Positions 8,712-15,754 of a stretch of DNA of 64,000 nucleotides are shown in pieces; the first letter of the stretch is position 1, and every line of letters starts with the position of its first letter. The stretch is from Nocardioides sp. GTDB taxonomy: Bacteria; Actinomycetota; Actinomycetes; Propionibacteriales; Nocardioidaceae. The position numbers were made by a program, and so were the translations under genes. The notes beneath the pieces were generated by a model. The model was not told the origin of the DNA. It was given only the letters and a program-made list of their open reading frames with translations, and ran no database searches. The stretch covers positions 18,331-82,330 of the forward strand of contig JAICHQ010000004.1 in NCBI GenBank assembly GCA_025924815.1, read 5' to 3'.

Positions 8712-9710
8712 GGTCGCCACCGTGTCGGCGGGGCGGCGTTCACCCTCGATCTCGGCGACGGTCGGTGCCCCGAACATCGGCAGCCCCTGCGTGCGGCGGA
8801 TCCCACCCCAGACGAACGGCAGGACGACGACCATCGCCACGCCGACCAGTGCGATGAACACCGGGTGCGTCTGGTCCTCGCCGGCGCCGAGCGGGCCCCA
8901 GCCGGACTTGTCGAGCAGGGCGAGGCCCGACATCGTGAGCACGATGACGATGCCGCGACGGATGACCGACTGCGGCACCCGCGGGGCGATCCGGCTGCCG
9001 AGGACGGTGCCGGGCACGGAGCCGATCACCAGGGGCACCAGGATGCTCCAGTCGAGCCCGTTGAGGACGATGTTGGAGATGGCCGCCGCCATCACCAGCG
9101 GAACGGCCTGCACCAGGTCGGTGCCCACCAGTCGGAGCGCGGACAGTCCGGGATAGAGCATCACCAGGGCGATCATGATCACCGATCCCGAGCCGACGCT
9201 CGTGACGCCGACCAGGAGGCCGCCCAGCGCACCGACGCCCAGGGTCACCAGTGGCCGGATCGTGGGGTCGGGGTCCGGCCTGACGCCGCCGCCGTGCACC
9301 TGGCGCAGGTTGAAGACCAGGCGGAGGGCGTACGTCGCGGCCGCGAGCAGCAGCGCGAACCCGATGCACTTCTTCAGCAGCGTGTCCAGGTCGTCGGTGG
9401 TCGGGCCGGCGACCTGGTGGATGATCCAGGGCCCCGCCAACGCGAACGGCACCGACCCGAGGATCAGCCACTTGGCGAGCGTCCAGTTGGGCTTGCCGCT
9501 CTTGGCGTGCGTGAGCGCGCCGCCGGTCTTGTAGATCGCAGCCGCGGTCAGGTCGGCGGTCACGACCGTCGACGCACCGCCGACCCCGAGGAAGATCAGG
9601 GCCGGCGTCATCAGGGCGCCGCCCCCCATCCCGGTCAGGCCGACGATCGAGCCGACGACGAACGCGGCGGCGATGATCGAGACGAAGTCGGAGGTGAGCC
9701 AGCCACCCAT
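8673..9710 (-). CDS. TauE/SafE (TSUP) family anion permease, copy 1
   Basis: Membrane protein of 345 residues of the TauE/SafE sulfite exporter (TSUP) family, which carries small sulfur-containing or organic anions. About eight hydrophobic segments are visible. The first contains the typical glycine-rich FVVGSIVGLTGMGGGALMTPALIF, and the duplicated half is seen in LGVGALGGLLVGVTSVGSGSVIMIAL. It is a tandem paralogue of the next gene (same length, nearly gap-free match by eye). Its neighbours cysD, cysN and cysC suggest sulfite or another sulfur oxyanion as substrate, but TSUP substrates vary widely. Its 3' end overlaps the convergent PqqD-like gene by 39 bases. Confidence 0.9.
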   Translation of the reverse strand: MGGWLTSDFVSIIAAAFVVGSIVGLTGMGGGALMTPALIFLGVGGASTVVTADLTAAAIYKTGGALTHAKSGKPNWTLAKWLILGSVPFALAGPWIIHQVAGPTTDDLDTLLKKCIGFALLLAAATYALRLVFNLRQVHGGGVRPDPDPTIRPLVTLGVGALGGLLVGVTSVGSGSVIMIALVMLYPGLSALRLVGTDLVQAVPLVMAAAISNIVLNGLDWSILVPLVIGSVPGTVLGSRIAPRVPQSVIRRGIVIVLTMSGLALLDKSGWGPLGAGEDQTHPVFIALVGVAMVVVLPFVWGGIRRTQGLPMFGAPTVAEIEGERRPADTVATSPAAVDDESQVV

Positions 9711-9786
9711 GGGCGCGTTCCTTCCATTGAAGGCTTGGTAAGGCGCCTAAGTTAACTGTTTGACTTGAGTTTGTCGAGCGCCCGCA

Positions 9787-10824
9787 CTACGGGAGCTGGG
9801 TCGTGTCGTCCCCGTCACCCGAGACCGTCCGGTGCGGGGCGGCGCCGGGATCACCCTCGAGCTCGGCGACGGTCGGCGCCCCGAACATGGGGAGACCCTC
9901 GGTACGCCGGATCGCTCCCCAGGCCAGCGGCACGAGGACGACCATGGCGACGCCCACGCCCGCCACGAGGAACGGGTGCGTGTCATCCTTCCCGGCGCCC
10001 AGCGGGGCCCAACGGGACTTGTCCAGGAGAGCTACCCCGGACATCGTCAGCACCGCGACGATGCCGCGACGGATGTAGGACTGCGGAACCCTCGGGGCCA
10101 GGCGTGCGCCGACCACGGTGCCGGGGGTGGACCCGAGCACCAGTGGGATGAGGATGTGCCAGTCCAACCCGTTGATCACGATGTTCGACACAGCCGCCGC
10201 TAGCACGAGTGGCACCGCCTGGACGAGATCCGTCCCGACCAGGCGGACGGGTGACAGGCCGGGGTACAGCATCAGCAGGGCGATCATGATCACCGACCCC
10301 GCGCCGACGCTGGTGACGCCGACCAGGAGACCGCCGAGCGCCCCGACGCACAAGGTGACCAAGGGCCGGATGGTGGGGTCGGGGTCCGCGCGTTCGCGAT
10401 CGGGGTCGTGGGTGCGCCGCAGGTTGACGTAGAGACGCAGGGCGTAGGTCGCCGCCGCGAAGAGCAGCGCGAAGCCGATGCACTCCAGGAGGAGGTCGTT
10501 CAAGGAGCCGGGGTCACCCCCCGCGATCAGGTGGATGAGCCAGGGTCCGCACAGGGCGGCCGGCACCGAGCCGATGACCAGCCACATGGCGAGCGTCATG
10601 TTCGGTGAGCCCTGGCGTGCGTGGGTCACCGCGCCGGCACTTCTGGAGATGGCAGCGGCCGTGAGGTCGGCCGTGACCACGGCGGACGCACCTCCCACGC
10701 CCAGGAAGATCAGGGCCGGCGTCATCAGGGCGCCGCCCCCCATCCCGGTCAGACCGACCACGATGCCGACCACGAAACCGGCGGCGATGATCGAGTAGAA
10801 GTCGGTGGTGAGCCAGCTGCCCAT
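9787..10824 (-). CDS. TauE/SafE (TSUP) family anion permease, copy 2
   Basis: Second 345-residue TauE/SafE permease, a tandem paralogue of copy 1. The opening MGSWLTTDFYSIIAAGFVVG parallels MGGWLTSDFVSIIAAAFVVG, and the blocks GLTGMGGGALMTPALIFLGVGGAS and VTSVG-GSVIMIAL are shared. The copies diverge most in the cytoplasmic loop after the fourth helix (RRTHDPDRERADPDPTIRP here) and at the C-terminus. The 76-base gap to copy 1 contains a short AT-rich stretch (TTAACTGTTTGACTTGAG) that could hold a separate promoter for copy 1. It probably exports or imports a sulfur oxyanion linked to the cys genes on both sides; the direction and substrate are not visible. Confidence 0.9.
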   Translation of the reverse strand: MGSWLTTDFYSIIAAGFVVGIVVGLTGMGGGALMTPALIFLGVGGASAVVTADLTAAAISRSAGAVTHARQGSPNMTLAMWLVIGSVPAALCGPWLIHLIAGGDPGSLNDLLLECIGFALLFAAATYALRLYVNLRRTHDPDRERADPDPTIRPLVTLCVGALGGLLVGVTSVGAGSVIMIALLMLYPGLSPVRLVGTDLVQAVPLVLAAAVSNIVINGLDWHILIPLVLGSTPGTVVGARLAPRVPQSYIRRGIVAVLTMSGVALLDKSRWAPLGAGKDDTHPFLVAGVGVAMVVLVPLAWGAIRRTEGLPMFGAPTVAELEGDPGAAPHRTVSGDGDDTTQLP

Positions 10825-10890
10825 GCGCGGGATCCTTGCAGACCGGCCCGGATCGGGCCCGCGGTCTCGACCAGCTCGACCGACGCGGCC

Positions 10891-12630
10891 TCAGGCGCGG
10901 AGGCGGTCCACGACCACGGCGAGCAGGTCCTCCATCTGCACCGCGGCGCGAGCAGCAGCCTCGGGACCGCGCCGGTAGGGGTCGGCGATGTCGTGGTCGG
11001 GCGAGGCCGGGACACGGCGTACGGCGAGGGCGGCGATCAGGTCACGACCGCGCAGGGCGGGATCGACCGCTCGGGCGCTGGCCACGAACTGCCCGAGCGT
11101 GAAGGTCTTGCGAAACGCCGCCGGCCGGTCCTCGAGGAGCCGGGTCCGGTGGCCGGCCTCGGCCGTGAGCACGAGGTCGGCGTCGTCCACGAGGTCTCCG
11201 GTCACCGGGCGGCTGCGGAACGCCGTGTGGTCGGTGCCGTGCCGGGCGAACTCCGCCTCCATCGTGTCGCTGGCCGGCTCCGCGTCGAACCCGTGGGTGC
11301 CGGCGCTGCTCACGACCACGCCGGAGTCGGCGCCGAGCAGCTGGCGGGCCCGGAGCTCGAGGTACGGCGAGCGGCAGATGTTGGCGGTGCAGACGAACAG
11401 CACCCGGATCGGTGACGCGGCCGCGGTCTCGGTGGGGTCGACCGCCGGGGGGTCGAGGGCGACGTAGCCCGCCTTGACCAGGGCCTGCAGCACCACGTCC
11501 CGGCACGCCTCGATCGTGCGACCGGTCGTGTCGATGCGGAGGTCGGCGTCGGCGGGCACCTCGTACGGCGAGGAGATGCCGGTGAACTCGGGGATCTCGC
11601 CGCGTCGCGCCTTGGCGTAGAGACCCTTCCGGTCGCGTCGCTCGCACTCCTCCAGCGGGGTGGCGACGTGCACCAGGAAGAAGGCGCCGCCGGCCGCGGC
11701 GGTCATCGCGCGCACGTCCTGCCGGGTGGCGTCGAACGGCGCGATCGGGCTGCAGACGGCCGTCCCGCCATGCCGCGAGATCTCGGCGGCGACCCAGCCG
11801 ATGCGCCTGATGTTGGTCTCGCGGTCCTCGCGGCTGAACGTGAGGCCGGCCGACAGGTTCCGGCGTACGACGTCGCCGTCGAGGCTGGTGATCGTGCGCT
11901 CGCCTGCCTCGAGCAGGGTGTCGATCACGGCCTGTGCGACCGTCGACTTGCCGCTGCCGGAGAGGCCGGTGAAGAACAGCACGAGGCCGCGCCGGTCCGG
12001 GCCCGGCTGGTCCGCCTCGACGATCGCGGCGATGTCGTCGGGGTAGTCGCCATCGGTGTCGCCGAGGGCCAGCACGGGGTCGTCGCCGGCGTACGCCGTG
12101 GTCACACGCACGCCGAGCTCGTGGTCGGCCGCGGGGTCGCCGTGCGCGGCCAGCGGCACGGCCACGACGCCGCTGTCGGGGACGCGGCGCGCGGCGGCCA
12201 GTGAGGCACGAAGCAGAGCGACGGGCGACAGCTCCGGCGTGCCCGGCCCGGTCAGAGCCAGCAGGACGACCGGGGTACCGAGGTCGCGCAGCCGGTCGAT
12301 CTCGTCCTCGGTGAGGGCGTCGACGACGGGGACGAACGTCGCGCCGGCGTACCGCTCGCGGACCTGTGCGGGAGACAGGTGCAGCCGGCGGAACGGGCCG
12401 TGCTGCGCGTGCGTCAGCGGCTCGACGGAGCCATCCGGGTGGAGCGTGGCCAGGGGCAGGCCCTCGGGGTCGACCAGCTCGACGTCCAGGCCGACGAGCC
12501 CCTCGGGCAGCTCGAGCGTGAGCGGCGAGCCCGGCTGGTTGAAGCCGGTGAGCGGCGCGAGGGCACCACCGGTGAGGAGCTCGAGGTCGGCCAGCTCCCG
12601 CGGTGTCGGACAGTGTTGGGGCGTCGGCAC
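10891..12630 (-). CDS. cysC: Three-domain fusion: ATP-sulfurylase-like / APS kinase / low-Mr tyrosine phosphatase
   Basis: 579-residue fusion. Residues 1 to about 210 resemble the PUA-like and catalytic regions of ATP sulfurylase (LTGGALAPLTGFNQPGS, PFRRLHLSP) but lack a recognisable HxGH-type active site, so this part is probably inactive. Residues about 212-390 are an APS kinase: P-loop GLSGSGKST (222-230), LDGDVVRRNLSAGLTFS, ETNIRRIGWVA, CSPIAPF and KGLYAKARRG, which makes PAPS. Residues about 408-579 are a low-molecular-weight protein tyrosine phosphatase: CTANICRS (Cys414, Arg420) and the general-acid loop DIADPYRRG (Asp550). Such phosphatases (Wzb type) act on tyrosine kinases of polysaccharide export. 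The gene follows the TSUP copies and the cysDN region. Separate-gene remnants or a frameshift are excluded because one frame spans all three parts. Confidence 0.9.
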   Translation of the reverse strand: MPTPQHCPTPRELADLELLTGGALAPLTGFNQPGSPLTLELPEGLVGLDVELVDPEGLPLATLHPDGSVEPLTHAQHGPFRRLHLSPAQVRERYAGATFVPVVDALTEDEIDRLRDLGTPVVLLALTGPGTPELSPVALLRASLAAARRVPDSGVVAVPLAAHGDPAADHELGVRVTTAYAGDDPVLALGDTDGDYPDDIAAIVEADQPGPDRRGLVLFFTGLSGSGKSTVAQAVIDTLLEAGERTITSLDGDVVRRNLSAGLTFSREDRETNIRRIGWVAAEISRHGGTAVCSPIAPFDATRQDVRAMTAAAGGAFFLVHVATPLEECERRDRKGLYAKARRGEIPEFTGISSPYEVPADADLRIDTTGRTIEACRDVVLQALVKAGYVALDPPAVDPTETAAASPIRVLFVCTANICRSPYLELRARQLLGADSGVVVSSAGTHGFDAEPASDTMEAEFARHGTDHTAFRSRPVTGDLVDDADLVLTAEAGHRTRLLEDRPAAFRKTFTLGQFVASARAVDPALRGRDLIAALAVRRVPASPDHDIADPYRRGPEAAARAAVQMEDLLAVVVDRLRA

Positions 12631-12819
12631 GGCACCATCCTGCCAGCCCGCCGGCGCGCCCCGAGCGGTTGTGCGGCGGGCCTTGCCCGACCGAGCTGGT
12701 CACCGCCGCCGCCTGGTGTCTGGGCCGCGGGGACCCCGACGAACTACCGGAGATGGCCACTAGGGTGGCGGCGTGAGCGCTCGCTGCCGCCCGACCGCTC
12801 CTCGATCGGGACCTCGCCG

Positions 12820-13794
12820 GTGAACGCCGTCCCGGTCGCGGAGATCGTCCGCAACGGCTTCGTGGAGGGGCACCACTACGGCTCGGTCGTCGCCCTCGAC
12901 ACCGCCGGCATGCCCGCGTGGTCGGTAGGGGACACCGAGGTGCCGATGCTGCCGCGCTCGTGCAACAAGCCGGTGCAGGCCCTCGGCATGGTGCGGCTCG
13001 GGCTCGACCTCCCCCCGGAGCTGCTCGCGCTCGCCTGTGCCTCGCACTCCGGCGAGCCGTTCCACGTCGAGGGAGTACGCCGCATTCTCGCCGTGGCCGG
13101 GCTGACCGAGTCCGACCTGCAGACGCCGCCCGACTATCCGCTCGACGACGCCGCCCGCGAGGCCCTCGTGCGTGACGGCGGGGAGCGATCGCCCGTCCTC
13201 ATGAACTGCTCCGGCAAGCACGCCGCGATGCTCGCCACGTGCGTCGCCAACGGCTGGCCGACGGACACCTACCGCGAGCCGGACCACCCCTTGCAGCAGG
13301 GGATCGCGGCCACCTTCTCCGACCTGACCGGCGAGCCGATCGCGGTCACCGCGATCGACGGCTGCGGGGCACCGCTGTTCTCCACCTCGCTGACCGGGCT
13401 CGCCCGTGCCTTCCGCCGGCTCGCCCTCGGCGTGAGCGCGTCCGGCGAGGCCGATCCGGACGCGACCCGCGTCGCCGGCGCCATCCGCGCCCACCCGGCG
13501 TACGTCTCGGGGACGACGCGCGACGAGCTGGCGTTGCTCACCGCGATCCCCGGCGCGATCGGCAAGGCGGGGGCGGAGGGCTGCTACGCCGTCGCGCTGC
13601 CCGACGGCCGGGCCTTCGCGCTCAAGACCGACGACGGGGCCGCCCGCGTACGGCCGGTGCTGATGGCCGAGGCCCTGCGTCGGTCGGGCGTCCTCGAGGA
13701 GGACGGGGTCGACGCGGAGGCCGTCGGCCGGACCGGGCTCGCCGAGCTGCTCGGCGGCGGCCGGCCGGTGGGCGAGATCCGGGCCGTCTTCTGA
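12820..13794 (+). CDS. L-asparaginase II family protein
   Basis: Member of the asparaginase II family of the Rhizobium etli type (hydrolysis of asparagine to aspartate and ammonia), 324 residues, the usual size. Conserved blocks are RNGFVEGHHYGSVVALD, PRSCNKPVQALGM (Ser/Lys region), CASHSGEP, MNCSGKHAAML and the cysteine-containing IDGCGAPLFSTSLTGLARAF. The track ORF begins far upstream at 12379 and merely passes through the intergenic region. I chose the GTG at 12820 because homology begins a few residues later; the GTG at 12773 is out of frame. No signal peptide, so the product is cytoplasmic. The stop overlaps the ATG of the following small membrane-protein gene (TGATG). Confidence 0.88.
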   Translation: MNAVPVAEIVRNGFVEGHHYGSVVALDTAGMPAWSVGDTEVPMLPRSCNKPVQALGMVRLGLDLPPELLALACASHSGEPFHVEGVRRILAVAGLTESDLQTPPDYPLDDAAREALVRDGGERSPVLMNCSGKHAAMLATCVANGWPTDTYREPDHPLQQGIAATFSDLTGEPIAVTAIDGCGAPLFSTSLTGLARAFRRLALGVSASGEADPDATRVAGAIRAHPAYVSGTTRDELALLTAIPGAIGKAGAEGCYAVALPDGRAFALKTDDGAARVRPVLMAEALRRSGVLEEDGVDAEAVGRTGLAELLGGGRPVGEIRAVF

Positions 13795-14057
13795 TGGCTG
13801 CCGGGCTCAGTCTCGTACTGCTCGTCCTGGTGGCCTACCTGGCCCCCGGTCGCGGGCTGCCCGGGGGCTGCGGGCTCGTCGTAGCCGGCATCTTGTGGCT
13901 GGCCACGAACAAGGCGATGGAGGGGCCGACCATCGTCCACCTGACCCAAGACCACGGCCTCACGATCGCCGACCTCTCGGGCCTGACGGCGATCGCGCTG
14001 GGCGCCGCGCAGGTCTGGAGATGCGTCTCGCGCGGATCTCGGGACGCGAGCCGGTGA
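13794..14057 (+). CDS. Small membrane protein, unknown function
   Basis: 87-residue protein not recognised as a named family. It starts at the ATG that overlaps the asparaginase stop by one base, so translation is probably coupled. The track shows it only as the tail of a longer shadow ORF. Three hydrophobic stretches are visible: LSLVLLVLVAYLAPG, CGLVVAGILWLATN and LSGLTAIALGAAQVW, followed by a basic tail (RCVSRGSRDASR). A small three-pass or hairpin membrane protein is likely. It lies upstream of the XRE-HbhA pair but ends about 160 bases before it, so it is probably not co-transcribed with that pair. Confidence 0.6.
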   Translation: MAAGLSLVLLVLVAYLAPGRGLPGGCGLVVAGILWLATNKAMEGPTIVHLTQDHGLTIADLSGLTAIALGAAQVWRCVSRGSRDASR

Positions 14058-14188
14058 CCTGGACCTGCGTGTCCGAGCACGAGGTCTGCGCTTGCACGAG
14101 CAAGCAGCGCCGGTTCCGCGAATTCTCCAGGCCCGTCAGGCATCACCGGTGGGATGTGTCGAGGGTCACGGCTCCCCGTTTTGGAATC

Positions 14189-14206
14189 TGCTAGCTGCTG
14201 CTAGCA
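14189..14206. promoter_or_regulatory. Inverted repeat, candidate operator of the XRE regulator
   Basis: TGCTAGCTGCTGCTAGCA: perfect seven-base arms (TGCTAGC/GCTAGCA) around a four-base spacer, ending ten bases before the ATG of the XRE gene. GCTAGC is palindromic by itself, so the site is also a direct repeat. A position so close to the start codon fits autorepression, an inference from layout only. Confidence 0.5.
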
Positions 14207-14216
14207 CAGTGGACGC

Positions 14217-14588
14217 ATGGCCAGGAGCAAGGTCGGCAAGACCGTCGAGTCGCTCGGCGAGTACCTGCGGGAGCAGCGGGAGTCGTCCCGGTTGTCCCTG
14301 CGCCAGCTCGCCGAGCAGGCCGGCGTCTCCAACCCCTACCTGAGCCAGATCGAACGCGGTCTGCGTCGTCCGTCGGCCGAGGTGCTCCAGCAGCTGGCCA
14401 AGGCCCTGCGGATCTCCGCCGAGCAGCTGTACCTCCGGGCGGGCATCGTCAGCCCCGACCCGGGCATCGGCGGCTCGGTCGAGCTCGCCGTGCTCGCGGA
14501 CCCGCTGCTCGACGAGCGGCAGAAGCAGACGCTGCTCGACGTGTACGCGTCGTTCCTGGCGATGAACGCCGGGAGCGACACCCCATGA
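14217..14588 (+). CDS. XRE-family HTH transcriptional regulator
   Basis: 123-residue DNA-binding protein. A Cro/C1-type helix-turn-helix occupies about residues 14-68: LGEYLREQRESSRLSLRQLAEQ, then AGVSNPYLSQIERGLRRPS as turn and recognition helix, and LQQLAKALRISAEQLYLRAG. The C-terminal part (LADPLLDERQKQTLLDVYASFLAMN) is helical and typical of the actinobacterial regulators found beside hbhA, for example Rv0474 beside Rv0475 in Mycobacterium tuberculosis. It precedes the HbhA-like gene by 62 bases in the same orientation, and a perfect inverted repeat lies just before its start, so it probably regulates itself and perhaps its neighbour. The ligand or signal is unknown. Confidence 0.9.
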   Translation: MARSKVGKTVESLGEYLREQRESSRLSLRQLAEQAGVSNPYLSQIERGLRRPSAEVLQQLAKALRISAEQLYLRAGIVSPDPGIGGSVELAVLADPLLDERQKQTLLDVYASFLAMNAGSDTP

Positions 14589-14650
14589 TCGACCGGACGG
14601 GCCACCAGGGCCCCTCCGGGACGCGCACCACCCACCAGAAGGAGAACATC

Positions 14651-15271
14651 ATGGCCAAGGCCAGGTTCGACATCCCCGCCCAGGTTCCCGAGGGCGTCAC
14701 CCGCCCGCTCTACGCCGGGGTCGGCGTCACCGACCGCGTCGTGGAGATCGTGCGCGACACGGTCTCCGACGTGCAGAAGCGCGTCGCGGCGGCCCAGAAG
14801 GACGTGCAGAAGACCGTCTCCGGCTTCGACTACCAGCCACAGGCGCTGCGTGAGCAGGCCACCCAGGCCGTGACCGCGCGCGTCGCCGGCCTGCAGACCG
14901 AGGCGCGCAGCCTGCCGACCAGGCTCCAGAGGCTGGTCGACGATCAGCTCACCACCGTCGGCGACACGTTCGGCGACCTGGTCAAGCGCGGCGAGACGCT
15001 GGTCGGACGGATCGGTCGCCAGCAGTCGACCGCCGCCACCACTGCGTCGGCGAGGACGACGTCGGCCAAGGCGAAGACGACGCGGACCCAGGCCGCCAAG
15101 ACGGCAGGCTCGGCCAGGAAGTCGGCCGCCCGGACGGCGAGGCAGACCAAGAAGAAGGCGACCCGGAGCCCGGCTCGCAGCAGCGCCAAGGCCACGGTCA
15201 CCTCGGCCAAGAAGACCGCGAGCAGCGCGGCCAAGGCCGCGTCCGACGCCGCGGCGAAGGTCGGTGACTGA
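14651..15271 (+). CDS. Heparin-binding haemagglutinin (HbhA)-like protein
   Basis: 206-residue protein with HbhA-like organisation. An N-terminal region (MAKARFDIPAQVPEGVTRPLYAGVGVTDRVVE) is followed by a long heptad-rich helix (about residues 25-120, for example VQKRVAAAQKDVQKTV) and a Lys/Ala/Ser/Thr-rich tail (about 125-206, KKKATRSPARSSAKATV, SAKKTASSAAKAA). In mycobacteria the Lys/Ala-rich tail binds sulfated glycans and the coiled coil oligomerises. There is no signal peptide, as in HbhA. The ATG at 14651 is preceded by AAGGAGAAC, a good ribosome site; the longer track ORF from 14585 overlaps the XRE gene and was rejected. A histone-like DNA-binding role of the tail is an alternative. 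Confidence 0.8.
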   Translation: MAKARFDIPAQVPEGVTRPLYAGVGVTDRVVEIVRDTVSDVQKRVAAAQKDVQKTVSGFDYQPQALREQATQAVTARVAGLQTEARSLPTRLQRLVDDQLTTVGDTFGDLVKRGETLVGRIGRQQSTAATTASARTTSAKAKTTRTQAAKTAGSARKSAARTARQTKKKATRSPARSSAKATVTSAKKTASSAAKAASDAAAKVGD

Positions 15272-15301
15272 CCGCACGGCCGCGACGCGGACCCGCCACG
15301 A

Positions 15302-15335
15302 CCGGCCCCCGGGGAGCACGAGACCCAGGGGCCGG
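15302..15335 (+). terminator. Hairpin after the HbhA-like gene
   Basis: Perfect eight-base stem CCGGCCCC/GGGGCCGG with an 18-base loop, about 30 bases after the stop. No U-tract follows, as is common for actinobacterial hairpin terminators. Confidence 0.45.
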
Positions 15336-15390
15336 ACTCGTCTCGGTGCGTTCGTGCCGGCCGCACCGTCCTGCATGAGACGCTGGTGAC

Positions 15391-15729
15391 ATGCAGTCCG
15401 AGCAGCGCCCCTGGGGGGCCTGGTACGTGCTCGACCAAGGGCACGGCTACAAGGTCAAGCGCCTCGACGTACGCCCGGGGAACCGCCTGTCGTACCAGAC
15501 CCATGCGCACCGGTCCGAGCACTGGACCGTCGTGCAGGGCACGGCCACGTGCACGCTGGACGGCGAGACCGTCGAGGTGAGGACCGGTGACTCGATCGAC
15601 GTGGCCATCGGCATGCCCCACCGCATCGCCAACCTGCACGATGACGAGCTGGTCGTCGTGGAGGTCCAGCGGGGCGACTACACGGGCGAGGACGACATCG
15701 TCCGCCTCGACGACGACTACGACCGCTGA
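15391..15729 (+). CDS. Cupin, mannose-6-phosphate isomerase type II-like
   Basis: 112-residue single-domain cupin matching the C-terminal phosphomannose isomerase domain of ManC-type enzymes. It shows RPWGAWYVLDQGHGYKVKRLDV, RLSYQTHAHRSEHWTVVQGTA (the metal-binding QxHxxRxEHW block), GDSIDVAIGMPHRIANL and VVEVQRGDYTGEDDIVRLDDDY. It would interconvert fructose-6-phosphate and mannose-6-phosphate, feeding GDP-mannose used by Gmd. The guanylyltransferase half is missing, so it is a stand-alone form, which is common in actinobacteria. It is convergent with the LamG-like gene; only 25 bases separate the stops. Activity as an isomerase rather than a sugar-binding cupin is inferred from the conserved metal ligands. 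Confidence 0.85.
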   Translation: MQSEQRPWGAWYVLDQGHGYKVKRLDVRPGNRLSYQTHAHRSEHWTVVQGTATCTLDGETVEVRTGDSIDVAIGMPHRIANLHDDELVVVEVQRGDYTGEDDIVRLDDDYDR

Positions 15730-15754
15730 GCGCCGCCCGCTCGGTCGAGCACCA

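Noticed and set aside
10891-12630. Frameshift or gene fusion artefact joining cysC and a phosphatase
   Set aside because: One frame with uniform codon use spans the whole length, and both enzyme motifs are intact.
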